Made by a program: the position numbers and the translations under genes
Shown: piece after piece, positions 50,695 through 58,325 of the stretch
Position numbering within the stretch: the stretch's first letter is position 1
How the letters are laid out: each line of letters starts with the position of its first letter
NCBI RefSeq assembly: GCF_000759445.1
Contig: NZ_JRMB01000001.1
Coordinates: forward strand, 2,728,001 to 2,792,000
Reading direction: 5' to 3'
Length of the DNA: 64,000 bases
Source of the DNA: Pseudomonas lutea
GTDB lineage: Bacteria > Pseudomonadota > Gammaproteobacteria > Pseudomonadales > Pseudomonadaceae
Notes under the pieces: generated by a model
Seen by the model: only the letters and a program-made list of their open reading frames with translations
What the model was told of the DNA's origin: nothing
Databases searched by the model: none

Positions 50695-52074
50695 GTGAAA
50701 AAAGCCAGCACCGCTGTATTCGCCTTATCCGTCCTCGCACTCAGCGTTGCGGCCCAGGCAGAGCCAACCAGTCAGGAATTCGTTCCGACCACACTGGCCC
50801 CCAACAACGCCCAGAGCGAAGCGAAGGGCTTTCTGGAAGACTCCAAACTGACCGGTTCGACCAAGAACTGGTACGCCAACGAACTGCTGCGTCGGGACGG
50901 CGAGTTCACCCGCAAAGAGAACGGCGTTGTCGTTGACAGCGACCCGCGCCGTATCAACTGGGTACAGGGCACGATCGTTGATTACACGTCGGGCTTCACT
51001 CAGGGCACTGTCGGCTTCGCCACCCAGATGGCGCTTTACAACGCTGTTGCACTGGACCGCGACAAAGACGACCTGATGGGCGGCGCCAACCGTACGCTGA
51101 CCGAAAACAACGGCGACCCGGTCGGTCAGTGGAGCAAGTTGGGCCTGGGCAATATCAAGGCGCGCGTCTCCAACACAACGTTGACCGCTGGCCGTCAATC
51201 GATGAACACCCCGGTGCTGGCTTACATCGGCAACCGTGCGCTGCCTTCAAGCTTTGAAGGTGTGAGCGTTCAGAGCGACGAGTTCAACAACATCTCGATC
51301 CAGGCCGGCAGCTTTGATCGCGTGTCGCCGCGTACCGAGCAGAGCCTGACCAAGTTCCGCTCCGAGTACACCAACAACACCGCCACCGCCGATCACGTTG
51401 ACATGGCAGGCGTCGATTACAAGCCATTCAAAAGCCTGACCACCAGCTTCTATGCCTCCAATGTTGAAGACTTCTGGCATCAGTACTACTTCGCCTTCAC
51501 CCATGAGATGGGTGACACCGACGTGCTGGGCTTGAGCACCAACCTGAACTACTACAAGACCAAAGATTCCGGCAAGAAGAAGATGGGTGAAATCGACAAC
51601 GACACCTACAGCCTGTCGTTGACCGCCACTCACAAAGCGCACAGCTTCAGCATCGCGTACCAGGAAGTTGAAGGCGATACTTACTTCGACTACCTGCATG
51701 ACACCAACGCCATCTTCCTGGCCAACTCCCTGCTCTCGGACTTCAACGGCCCGAACGAGAAGTCGGTCCAGTTGAGCTACCTGCTGAACATGGCGGACTA
51801 CGGCGTGCCAGGCCTGAAGTTCAACATTTACCAGGCTCGCGGTTTCGACATCGACGGCACGCACTACAAAGGCACCGCCTACGACGTCTCGAAGATGGAC
51901 GACGAGAACCACTACGAATATGGTGTCGGCACTTCGTACACCCTGCAGTCCGGCCCGCTCAAGGCGTCGACCATGCGTGCTACGTACACCACCCACCGCG
52001 CGAGCGAAAACCAGGCTGATGGCAACATCAACGAGTTCCGTCTGGTGACCACCGTTCCGTTCAACATTTTGTAA
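50695..52074 (+). CDS. OprD-family outer-membrane porin (probable dipeptide porin, OpdP/OpdD-like)
   Basis: The 459-residue protein has a signal peptide (FALSVLALSVAAQAEPTS) and the OprD-family start: SKLTGSTKNWYANELLRRDG, INWVQGTIVDYTSGFTQGTVG, GNIKARVSNTTLTAGRQSMN. The C-terminus NEFRLVTTVPFNIL is a final beta strand. In P. aeruginosa the porin in this position takes up dipeptides and dipeptide-like antibiotics; the substrate here is inferred from position. The start codon is GTG with GGGAG about 9 nt upstream. It is flanked on both sides by peptide-binding protein genes. Confidence 0.92.
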   Translation: MKKASTAVFALSVLALSVAAQAEPTSQEFVPTTLAPNNAQSEAKGFLEDSKLTGSTKNWYANELLRRDGEFTRKENGVVVDSDPRRINWVQGTIVDYTSGFTQGTVGFATQMALYNAVALDRDKDDLMGGANRTLTENNGDPVGQWSKLGLGNIKARVSNTTLTAGRQSMNTPVLAYIGNRALPSSFEGVSVQSDEFNNISIQAGSFDRVSPRTEQSLTKFRSEYTNNTATADHVDMAGVDYKPFKSLTTSFYASNVEDFWHQYYFAFTHEMGDTDVLGLSTNLNYYKTKDSGKKKMGEIDNDTYSLSLTATHKAHSFSIAYQEVEGDTYFDYLHDTNAIFLANSLLSDFNGPNEKSVQLSYLLNMADYGVPGLKFNIYQARGFDIDGTHYKGTAYDVSKMDDENHYEYGVGTSYTLQSGPLKASTMRATYTTHRASENQADGNINEFRLVTTVPFNIL

Positions 52075-52171
52075 TCAGCGCTATCGATCAGGCATCGGGC
52101 TGCCGTTCTTATCGAACCAAGTAGCCCGAAACCGACTCATCTATGGCTTCATCACTTGCGGAGTGCGTTAC

Positions 52172-53779
52172 TTGAAATCGACATTCAAACTCGCAACATT
52201 GCGTGGCGCAGTCGCCATGGCGCTGTTCAGCGTCGCAGTCGGCGTTTCGGCCAAGCCTCTGGTGGTCTGCACTGAAGCCAGTCCGGAAGGTTTCGACCCT
52301 GCGCTCTACACCACGGCCGTGACCGCTGATGCTTCGGCGGAAACCATCTACAACCGTCTGGTGGACTTCAAGCCGGGCTCAACCGAGATCGTTCCCGCGC
52401 TGGCCGACACCTGGGAAATCAGCGATGACGGTCTGACCTACACGTTCCACCTGCGCAAGGGCGTCAAGTTCCACACCACCGAATACTTCAAACCAACCCG
52501 CGACATGAACGCCGATGACGTGGTCTGGAGCTTCCAGCGTCAACTGGACCCCAACCACCCGTGGCATAAACAGTCGCCGGTCGGTTACCCCTATTTCGAG
52601 AGCATGGGTTTCAAAGAGCTGCTGAAGAGTGTCGAGAAGGTCGACGACAGCACCGTCAAATTTACCCTGACTCGCCGTGAGGCGCCGTTCCTGGCTGACG
52701 TGGCCATGGCATTCGCCTCCGTCTACTCGGCCGAGTACGCCGATCAGTTGCAGAAAACCAACAAGACCGACAACCTCAACAGCCAACCCATCGGCACCGG
52801 TCCGTTTGTCTTCCAGCGCTACGCCAAAGATGCTCAGGTGCGCTTCAAGGCCAATCCGGATTACTTCCGTGGCAAACCGCCGGCTGACACGCTGATCTTC
52901 GCCATCGCCACGGATAACAACGTGCGCCTGCAGAAACTCAAGGCCAACGAGTGCCAGATCGCGCTCTACCCCAAGCCTGACGACATCCCCAGCATCAAGA
53001 AAGATTCCAACCTCAAGGTCGACGAGCTGAACGCGATGACGACCGCGTACATCGCCATGAACACGACCCACAAATTCATGAGCGATGTGCGAGTGCGCAA
53101 GGCGATTGAAATTGCCTTCGACAAAGAGGCTTATGTCAACGCGCTGTTTGGCAAAGGCAACGCAACCGTTGCGGTCAACCCCTACCCGGATACCCTGCTC
53201 GGTTACAACAAGACGCTGAAGAACCCGGCGCATGACCTGGACAAGGCGCGAGCGTTGCTCAAGGAAGCCGGCGTGCCGGACGGCACTGTGTTGACACTGT
53301 TCACCCGCAACGGCGGCGGGCCGACCAACCCCAACCCGATGCTCGGCGCGCAAATGATGCAGGCCGACCTGGCCAAAGTCGGCATTAAGTTAGATATACG
53401 CGTCATGGAATGGGGCGAAATGCTCAAACGTGCCAAAAACGGCGAACACGACATGGTGTCCGCAGGCTGGGCAGGTGACAATGGCGACCCTGATAACTTC
53501 CTGACCCCGAACCTTAGTTGCGAGGCCGCCAAAAACGGCGAAAACTACGCGCGCTGGTGCAATCAGAAGTTTCAGACGCTGATCGATCAGGCCCGGGAAA
53601 AAACCGACCCGGCCGAACGTGCCGCGCTTTATGAGCAGGCCCAGGCAATCTTCAATCAAGATCTGCCCTGGATCAGCATGGCTCACACCAAGATGTTCAC
53701 TGCAATGCGCAACAACGTGGAGGGTTACCACATCAGCCCTCTCACCACTAATAACTTCGCTACCACCCAAGTGAAGTAG
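52172..53779 (+). CDS. dppA: Dipeptide ABC transporter substrate-binding protein DppA (fourth paralogue, dpp operon)
   Basis: The 535-residue protein has a signal peptide (LRGAVAMALFSVAVGVSA) and begins KPLVVCTEASPEGFDPALYT. It is closer to enterobacterial DppA than the three preceding paralogues (IYNRLVDFKPGSTEIVPALA, ENYARWCNQKFQTLIDQAR). It stands directly before dppBCDF. A GTG at 52163 abuts the GGAG, so the TTG at 52172, with 8-nt spacing, is the better start. Confidence 0.93.
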   Translation: MKSTFKLATLRGAVAMALFSVAVGVSAKPLVVCTEASPEGFDPALYTTAVTADASAETIYNRLVDFKPGSTEIVPALADTWEISDDGLTYTFHLRKGVKFHTTEYFKPTRDMNADDVVWSFQRQLDPNHPWHKQSPVGYPYFESMGFKELLKSVEKVDDSTVKFTLTRREAPFLADVAMAFASVYSAEYADQLQKTNKTDNLNSQPIGTGPFVFQRYAKDAQVRFKANPDYFRGKPPADTLIFAIATDNNVRLQKLKANECQIALYPKPDDIPSIKKDSNLKVDELNAMTTAYIAMNTTHKFMSDVRVRKAIEIAFDKEAYVNALFGKGNATVAVNPYPDTLLGYNKTLKNPAHDLDKARALLKEAGVPDGTVLTLFTRNGGGPTNPNPMLGAQMMQADLAKVGIKLDIRVMEWGEMLKRAKNGEHDMVSAGWAGDNGDPDNFLTPNLSCEAAKNGENYARWCNQKFQTLIDQAREKTDPAERAALYEQAQAIFNQDLPWISMAHTKMFTAMRNNVEGYHISPLTTNNFATTQVK

Positions 53780-53788
53780 AAGAAGAAT

Positions 53789-53820
53789 CCGGCGGGCTCT
53801 GCTACCCAGAGAACCGCCGG
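53789..53820 (+). other. Intra-operon hairpin between dppA and dppB
   Basis: CCGGCGG and CCGCCGG flank an inner CTCTG/CAGAG stem with a 5-nt loop; single unpaired bases interrupt the sides. It starts 9 bp after the dppA stop. Such hairpins between a binding-protein gene and its permease genes commonly protect the upstream mRNA and lower downstream expression. Confidence 0.7.
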
Positions 53821-53843
53821 GACCTGATGAGGTACACGAGAAG

Positions 53844-54854
53844 ATGTTTAGTTTTATCGCTCGCCGAGTGGGGTTGCTCATACCCACCTTCTTCGGCATC
53901 ACCTTGCTGACCTTCGCACTGATCCGTCTGATTCCGGGCGACCCTGTGGAAGTCATGATGGGTGAACGCCGGGTCGATCCGGAAATGCACGCCCAAGCCA
54001 TGGAACGTCTTGGCCTGAACAAACCCCTTTATGCGCAATACATCGATTACGTAGGCAAACTCGCCCATGGCGACCTGGGCGAATCGCTGCGTACGCGCAC
54101 GAGCGTGTGGTCCGAATTCACTTCGCTGTTCCCGGCAACACTGGAACTGTCGATTGCGGCGCTGATTTTTGCAGGCATTCTCGGGCTGCTGGCCGGGGTC
54201 ATTGCAGCCTTGAAGCGAGGGTCCCTGTTCGACCATGGGGTCATGGGTATCTCCCTGGCGGGGTACTCGATGCCGATCTTCTGGTGGGGCCTGATCCTGA
54301 TCATGTTCTTCTCGGTATCGCTGGGCTGGACCCCGGTATCGGGTCGTATCGACCTGCTGTACGACATTCCTCCCAGAACCGGTTTCATGCTGATCGACAC
54401 CTTGCTCAGCGATGAAGAAGGCTCGTTCATGGACGCCCTGCGTCACCTGATCCTGCCGGCCATCGTGCTGGGCACCATTCCGTTGGCGGTCATCGCCCGG
54501 ATGACACGCTCCTCGATGCTCGAAGTCCTGCGTGAAGACTACGTGCGGACCGCCCGTGCCAAAGGCCTGTCGCCGGCGCGCGTGGTGTTCGTTCACGGTC
54601 TGCGCAACGCGTTGATCCCGGTCTTGACCGTGTTCGGCCTGCAAGTCGGCACACTGCTGGCCGGTGCGGTTCTGACCGAGACTATCTTCTCCTGGCCGGG
54701 CATCGGCAAGTGGCTGATCGAAGCCATCGGCGCCCGCGACTACCCTGTCGTGCAAAACGGCATCCTGCTAATCGCCTGCCTGGTGATTCTGGTCAACTTC
54801 GTGGTGGACATCCTCTACGGCTTTGCCAACCCACGCATTCGTCATCAGCGCTGA
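53844..54854 (+). CDS. dppB: Dipeptide ABC transporter permease DppB
   Basis: This 336-residue inner-membrane subunit has the usual first helix and motif FIARRVGLLIPTFFGITLLT followed by RLIPGDPVEVMMGE, and six expected membrane segments. The EAA loop that docks the ATPases is visible as LREDYVRTARAKGLSPARVV. Length is normal. It forms the translocation pore with DppC. Confidence 0.96.
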   Translation: MFSFIARRVGLLIPTFFGITLLTFALIRLIPGDPVEVMMGERRVDPEMHAQAMERLGLNKPLYAQYIDYVGKLAHGDLGESLRTRTSVWSEFTSLFPATLELSIAALIFAGILGLLAGVIAALKRGSLFDHGVMGISLAGYSMPIFWWGLILIMFFSVSLGWTPVSGRIDLLYDIPPRTGFMLIDTLLSDEEGSFMDALRHLILPAIVLGTIPLAVIARMTRSSMLEVLREDYVRTARAKGLSPARVVFVHGLRNALIPVLTVFGLQVGTLLAGAVLTETIFSWPGIGKWLIEAIGARDYPVVQNGILLIACLVILVNFVVDILYGFANPRIRHQR

Positions 54855-54864
54855 GATCCTTTTT

Positions 54865-55776
54865 ATGAGCACAACTACTCCCGTAGTAGCAGTCGATCAA
54901 AGCCTGCTCTACCCGTCTGTCTACAAAGAGTTCTGGCAGCACTTCTCGAAGAACAAAGGCGCCGTGGCCGGTCTGGCATTCATGCTGGTCATCGTGTTTT
55001 GCGCCCTCTTCGCGCCGTGGGTCGCCCCCCATGACCCAAGCGAGCAGTACCGTGATTTCCTGCTGACCCCTCCGGTCTGGCTGGAAGGCGGGCAATGGCA
55101 GTTCCTGCTGGGCACCGATGAACTGGGCCGCGACTTGCTGTCACGCCTGATTCAGGGCTCGCGCCTGTCGCTGCTGATCGGTTTGTCGTCGGTGGTCATG
55201 TCGCTGATTCCCGGGATTCTGATGGGCCTGTTGGCCGGCTTCTTCCCGAAAATCCTCGGTCCGACCATCATGCGTCTGATGGACATCATGCTCGCACTGC
55301 CATCGCTGCTGCTGGCTGTGGCGATCGTCGCAATCCTCGGCCCTGGCCTGATCAACACCGTCATCGCCATTGCCATCGTGTCGCTGCCGTCTTACGTACG
55401 TCTGACCCGCGCCGCCGTGATGGGCGAACTGAACCGCGATTACGTGACCGCTGCGCGCCTGGCCGGCGCTACCCTGCCGCGCCTGATGTTCATCACCGTC
55501 CTGCCCAACTGCATGGCACCGCTGATCGTCCAGGCAACGCTGAGCTTCTCGTCGGCCATCCTTGACGCCGCCGCGCTGGGTTTCCTCGGTCTGGGCGTTC
55601 AACCGCCAACGCCTGAGTGGGGCACCATGCTCGCTTCGGCCCGCGACTACATCGAACGCGCCTGGTGGGTGGTGAGCCTTCCGGGTCTGACCATTTTGCT
55701 CAGCGTGCTGGCAATCAACCTGATGGGCGACGGTCTGCGCGATGCGCTGGACCCGAAACTCAAGAACGCCGCCTGA
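54865..55776 (+). CDS. dppC: Dipeptide ABC transporter permease DppC
   Basis: This 303-residue partner permease has an N-terminal cytoplasmic helix ([20 protein letters not shown]), a first membrane segment and the family's [20 protein letters not shown]. The EAA loop is [20 protein letters not shown]. It begins 10 bp after dppB. The ATG at 54865 gives the standard start; an extension to 54823 would overlap dppB. Confidence 0.96.
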   Translation: MSTTTPVVAVDQSLLYPSVYKEFWQHFSKNKGAVAGLAFMLVIVFCALFAPWVAPHDPSEQYRDFLLTPPVWLEGGQWQFLLGTDELGRDLLSRLIQGSRLSLLIGLSSVVMSLIPGILMGLLAGFFPKILGPTIMRLMDIMLALPSLLLAVAIVAILGPGLINTVIAIAIVSLPSYVRLTRAAVMGELNRDYVTAARLAGATLPRLMFITVLPNCMAPLIVQATLSFSSAILDAAALGFLGLGVQPPTPEWGTMLASARDYIERAWWVVSLPGLTILLSVLAINLMGDGLRDALDPKLKNAA

Positions 55777-55786
55777 GGACGTCCGA

Positions 55787-56755
55787 ATGTCTCTTTTAAA
55801 CATCAAGAACCTCAACGTGCGCTTCGGCGACGCCACGGCCACGCCGGTCGTAGACGGCCTCGACCTGACGGTCGACAAGGGCGAAGTACTGGCCATCGTG
55901 GGCGAGTCGGGCTCGGGTAAATCCGTGACCATGATGGCGCTCATGGGCCTGATCGAGCACCCCGGCGTAGTGACCGCCGACGCGCTGGTGTTCGACGGCA
56001 AAGACATGCTCAAGCTCAATTCGCGTCAGCGTCGGCAAATCGTCGGCAAAGACTTGTCGATGGTCTTTCAGGACCCGATGACCGCGTTGAACCCCAGCTA
56101 CACCGTGGGCTTCCAGATCAAGGAAGTGCTCAAGCAGCACCTGGGCCTGTCCGGTCGCGCGGCTCACCAGCGCGCACTCGAACTGCTGCAGAAGGTCGAA
56201 ATCCCGGGCGCAGCACAGCGTCTGGACGCCTATCCGCACCAACTCTCGGGCGGCATGAGCCAGCGTGTTGCTATCGCGATGGCCATTGCCGGCGAGCCGA
56301 AACTGCTGATCGCCGACGAACCGACCACGGCGCTGGACGTGACCATTCAGGCGCAGATCATGGACCTATTGCTGGCCCTGCAAAAAGAGCAGGACATGGG
56401 CCTGGTCCTCATTACTCATGACCTCGCCGTAGTGGCTGAAACCGCACAGCGGGTCTGCGTGATGTATGCCGGCCAGGCTGTTGAAGTCGGTCAGGTTCCT
56501 CAACTGTTCGACATCCCTGCGCACCCTTACAGTGAAGCGCTGCTGGCAGCGATTCCCGAGCACAGCATGGGAGCGGCGCGCCTGTCGACGCTGCCAGGCA
56601 TTGTTCCCGGCCGCTATGACCGTCCAAGTGGCTGCCTGCTGTCACCGCGTTGCCCGTATGTCGAAGAAAAATGCCGCCAGCAACGCCCGGCCCTTGATCC
56701 CAAAGTACAGAGCCTGGCCCGTTGCTTCTTTCCGCGTAATCAGGAGGTGGCGTAA
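55787..56755 (+). CDS. dppD: Dipeptide ABC transporter ATPase DppD
   Basis: This 322-residue ATP-binding subunit has Walker A GESGSGKS (39-46), signature LSGGMSQR and Walker [13 protein letters not shown]. The C-terminal oligopeptide/dipeptide extension carries [19 protein letters not shown], the cysteine-rich site that holds an Fe-S cluster in some DppD proteins. GAGG lies before the ATG, 10 bp after dppC. Confidence 0.96.
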   Translation: MSLLNIKNLNVRFGDATATPVVDGLDLTVDKGEVLAIVGESGSGKSVTMMALMGLIEHPGVVTADALVFDGKDMLKLNSRQRRQIVGKDLSMVFQDPMTALNPSYTVGFQIKEVLKQHLGLSGRAAHQRALELLQKVEIPGAAQRLDAYPHQLSGGMSQRVAIAMAIAGEPKLLIADEPTTALDVTIQAQIMDLLLALQKEQDMGLVLITHDLAVVAETAQRVCVMYAGQAVEVGQVPQLFDIPAHPYSEALLAAIPEHSMGAARLSTLPGIVPGRYDRPSGCLLSPRCPYVEEKCRQQRPALDPKVQSLARCFFPRNQEVA

Positions 56756-57729
56756 TGAGCGAAATCGTACTCACCGCTCGTGACCTCACTCGTCACTATG
56801 ATGTGTCCCGTGGGCTGTTCAAGCCGCACGCAACCGTGCGTGCGCTCAACGGCGTGTCGTTCGAACTCGAAGCTGGCAAGACACTGGCTGTGGTCGGCGA
56901 GTCCGGCTGCGGCAAGTCCACCCTCGCCCGCGCTCTGACGCTGATCGAAGAGCCTTCATCCGGTTCGCTGAAGATCGCCGGCCAGGAAGTGACCGGCGCC
57001 ACCAAGGCGCAACGCAAGCAGCTGCGCAAAGACGTGCAGATGGTGTTTCAAAGCCCGTATGCATCGCTCAATCCGCGGCAGAAGGTCGGTGATCAACTGG
57101 GCGAACCCCTGTTGATCAACACCAGCCTGTCGAGTGCCGAGCGTCGCGAGAAAGTGCAGGCGATGATGGCGCAGGTCGGCCTGCGTCCCGAGCACTATCA
57201 GCGCTATCCGCACATGTTTTCCGGCGGTCAGCGTCAACGTATCGCGCTGGCGCGGGCGATGATGCTGCAGCCTAAAGTGCTGGTGGCCGATGAACCGACG
57301 TCCGCGCTCGACGTGTCGATCCAGGCCCAGGTGCTGAACCTGTTCATGGACCTGCAACAGGAGTTCAATACCGGTTACGTGTTCATCTCCCACAACCTCG
57401 CGGTGGTGCGTCACGTCGCCGACACGGTGTTGGTGATGTACCTCGGCAAGCCAGCCGAAATGGGTCCCAAGGAAGAGATCTATAACCGTCCGCTGCACCC
57501 CTACACTCAGGCGCTGTTGTCAGCGACTCCGACGATCCACCCGGACCCGTCGAAGCCGAAGATCAAGATCGTCGGCGAGCTGCCCAACCCGCTGAACCCG
57601 CCGTCTGGTTGCCCGTTCCACAAGCGCTGCCCGTACGCGACAGAACGCTGCGTCACGGAAGTGCCGGAACTGCGCCTGGTAGACAACCGCCACGTTGCCT
57701 GCCATTACGCGGAACAGTTTGTGGTGTGA
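56755..57729 (+). CDS. dppF: Dipeptide ABC transporter ATPase DppF
   Basis: This 324-residue second ATPase has Walker A GESGCGKS (48-55), signature FSGGQRQR and Walker B VLVADEPTSALD. It also has the C-terminal cysteine cluster GCPFHKRCPYATERC. It overlaps dppD by one base (TAATG), with AGGAGG just upstream, and ends the operon before a strong terminator. Confidence 0.96.
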   Translation: MSEIVLTARDLTRHYDVSRGLFKPHATVRALNGVSFELEAGKTLAVVGESGCGKSTLARALTLIEEPSSGSLKIAGQEVTGATKAQRKQLRKDVQMVFQSPYASLNPRQKVGDQLGEPLLINTSLSSAERREKVQAMMAQVGLRPEHYQRYPHMFSGGQRQRIALARAMMLQPKVLVADEPTSALDVSIQAQVLNLFMDLQQEFNTGYVFISHNLAVVRHVADTVLVMYLGKPAEMGPKEEIYNRPLHPYTQALLSATPTIHPDPSKPKIKIVGELPNPLNPPSGCPFHKRCPYATERCVTEVPELRLVDNRHVACHYAEQFVV

Positions 57730-57742
57730 TGGTCGAGTAATG

Positions 57743-57778
57743 AAAAGGCCGTTGCGTGTGAGCGTAACGGCCTTTTTT
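57743..57778 (+). terminator. Rho-independent terminator of dppBCDF
   Basis: AAAAGGCCGTT and AACGGCCTTTT form an 11-bp stem, extended inward by partly paired bases, and are followed by a T run. It starts 13 bp after the dppF stop. Confidence 0.88.
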
Positions 57779-57854
57779 ATGGGTCGGAGTTGGTTACCCA
57801 GACAACTGGCCGCTCGTAGTGCCTGCAAAACAACAGCTTGCTGGCGCCCAACCT

Positions 57855-57941
57855 GTAGGAGCCGGCTTGCTGGCGAATGCGGTGGGTCAGATACGAATAT
57901 CTCGACTGAAACACTGTGTTCGCCAGCAAGCCGGCTCCTAC
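57855..57941. repeat. REPIN, GTAGGAGCCGGCTTGCTGGCG family, copy 1
   Basis: Inverted arms of the GCCGGCTTGCTGGCGAA family flank a 40-bp middle (ATGCGGTGGGTCAGATACGA and onward). The sequence is almost identical to the copy at 58081. It is part of the 596-bp dppF-flavoreductase spacer, which contains only repeats. Confidence 0.88.
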
Positions 57942-58080
57942 GAATGTAAATCGCCCGGCCACCTCGACCCTGCAGCCACCGTTGACTCCTCCACGCGCAG
58001 GGCCTTGCGCTCGTTTCAAAGCTCATCAAGCATCAGCATCATTGGAAGCGCCGACCCTCTAGCTGAGCACAAAAATCCCC

Positions 58081-58169
58081 TGTAGGAGCCGGCTTGCTGG
58101 CGAATGCGGTGGGTCAGCTACGAATATCTCGACTGAAACACTGCGTTCGCCAGCAAGCCGGCTCCTACA
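58081..58169. repeat. REPIN, GTAGGAGCCGGCTTGCTGGCG family, copy 2
   Basis: This second doublet differs from the copy at 57855 at only two inner positions over about 86 bp (A/C and T/C). The 139 bp between the copies is unique. It suggests recent duplication of the whole doublet, not assembly from single arms. Confidence 0.88.
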
Positions 58170-58238
58170 GAGTAGTGCGTGGTATCAGAGGAACTGCGGA
58201 TCCGAAAGCTGCACGCACCCCACTTCGCTTCGCTTCTT

Positions 58239-58320
58239 CGCAATCACAACCGCAGTCGCAATCGCCGGCTCAGTCGCAGCCGCATTCGCAACTGCAACCG
58301 CAACCGCAGTCACCGCCGCA
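58239..58320. repeat. Degenerate hexanucleotide repeat (consensus CGCARY/CCGCAR)
   Basis: About thirteen 6-bp steps such as CAACCGCAGTCGCAATCG follow the stop of the flavoreductase gene. The steps share a CGCA core with variable flanking pairs. No clear gene reads through it; in the frame after the stop it would give an Ala/Val/Thr-alternating tail. Confidence 0.75.
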
Positions 58321-58325
58321 CTTGA

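Noticed and set aside
52095..52129. TCGGGCT/AGCCCGA inverted repeat after the porin gene as a terminator.
   Set aside because: The loop is 21 nt and there is no T-run; pairing is weak.
57840..58170. CRISPR-like spaced repeats after dppF.
   Set aside because: They are two inverted-arm REPINs with unequal spacing and no array structure or cas genes.
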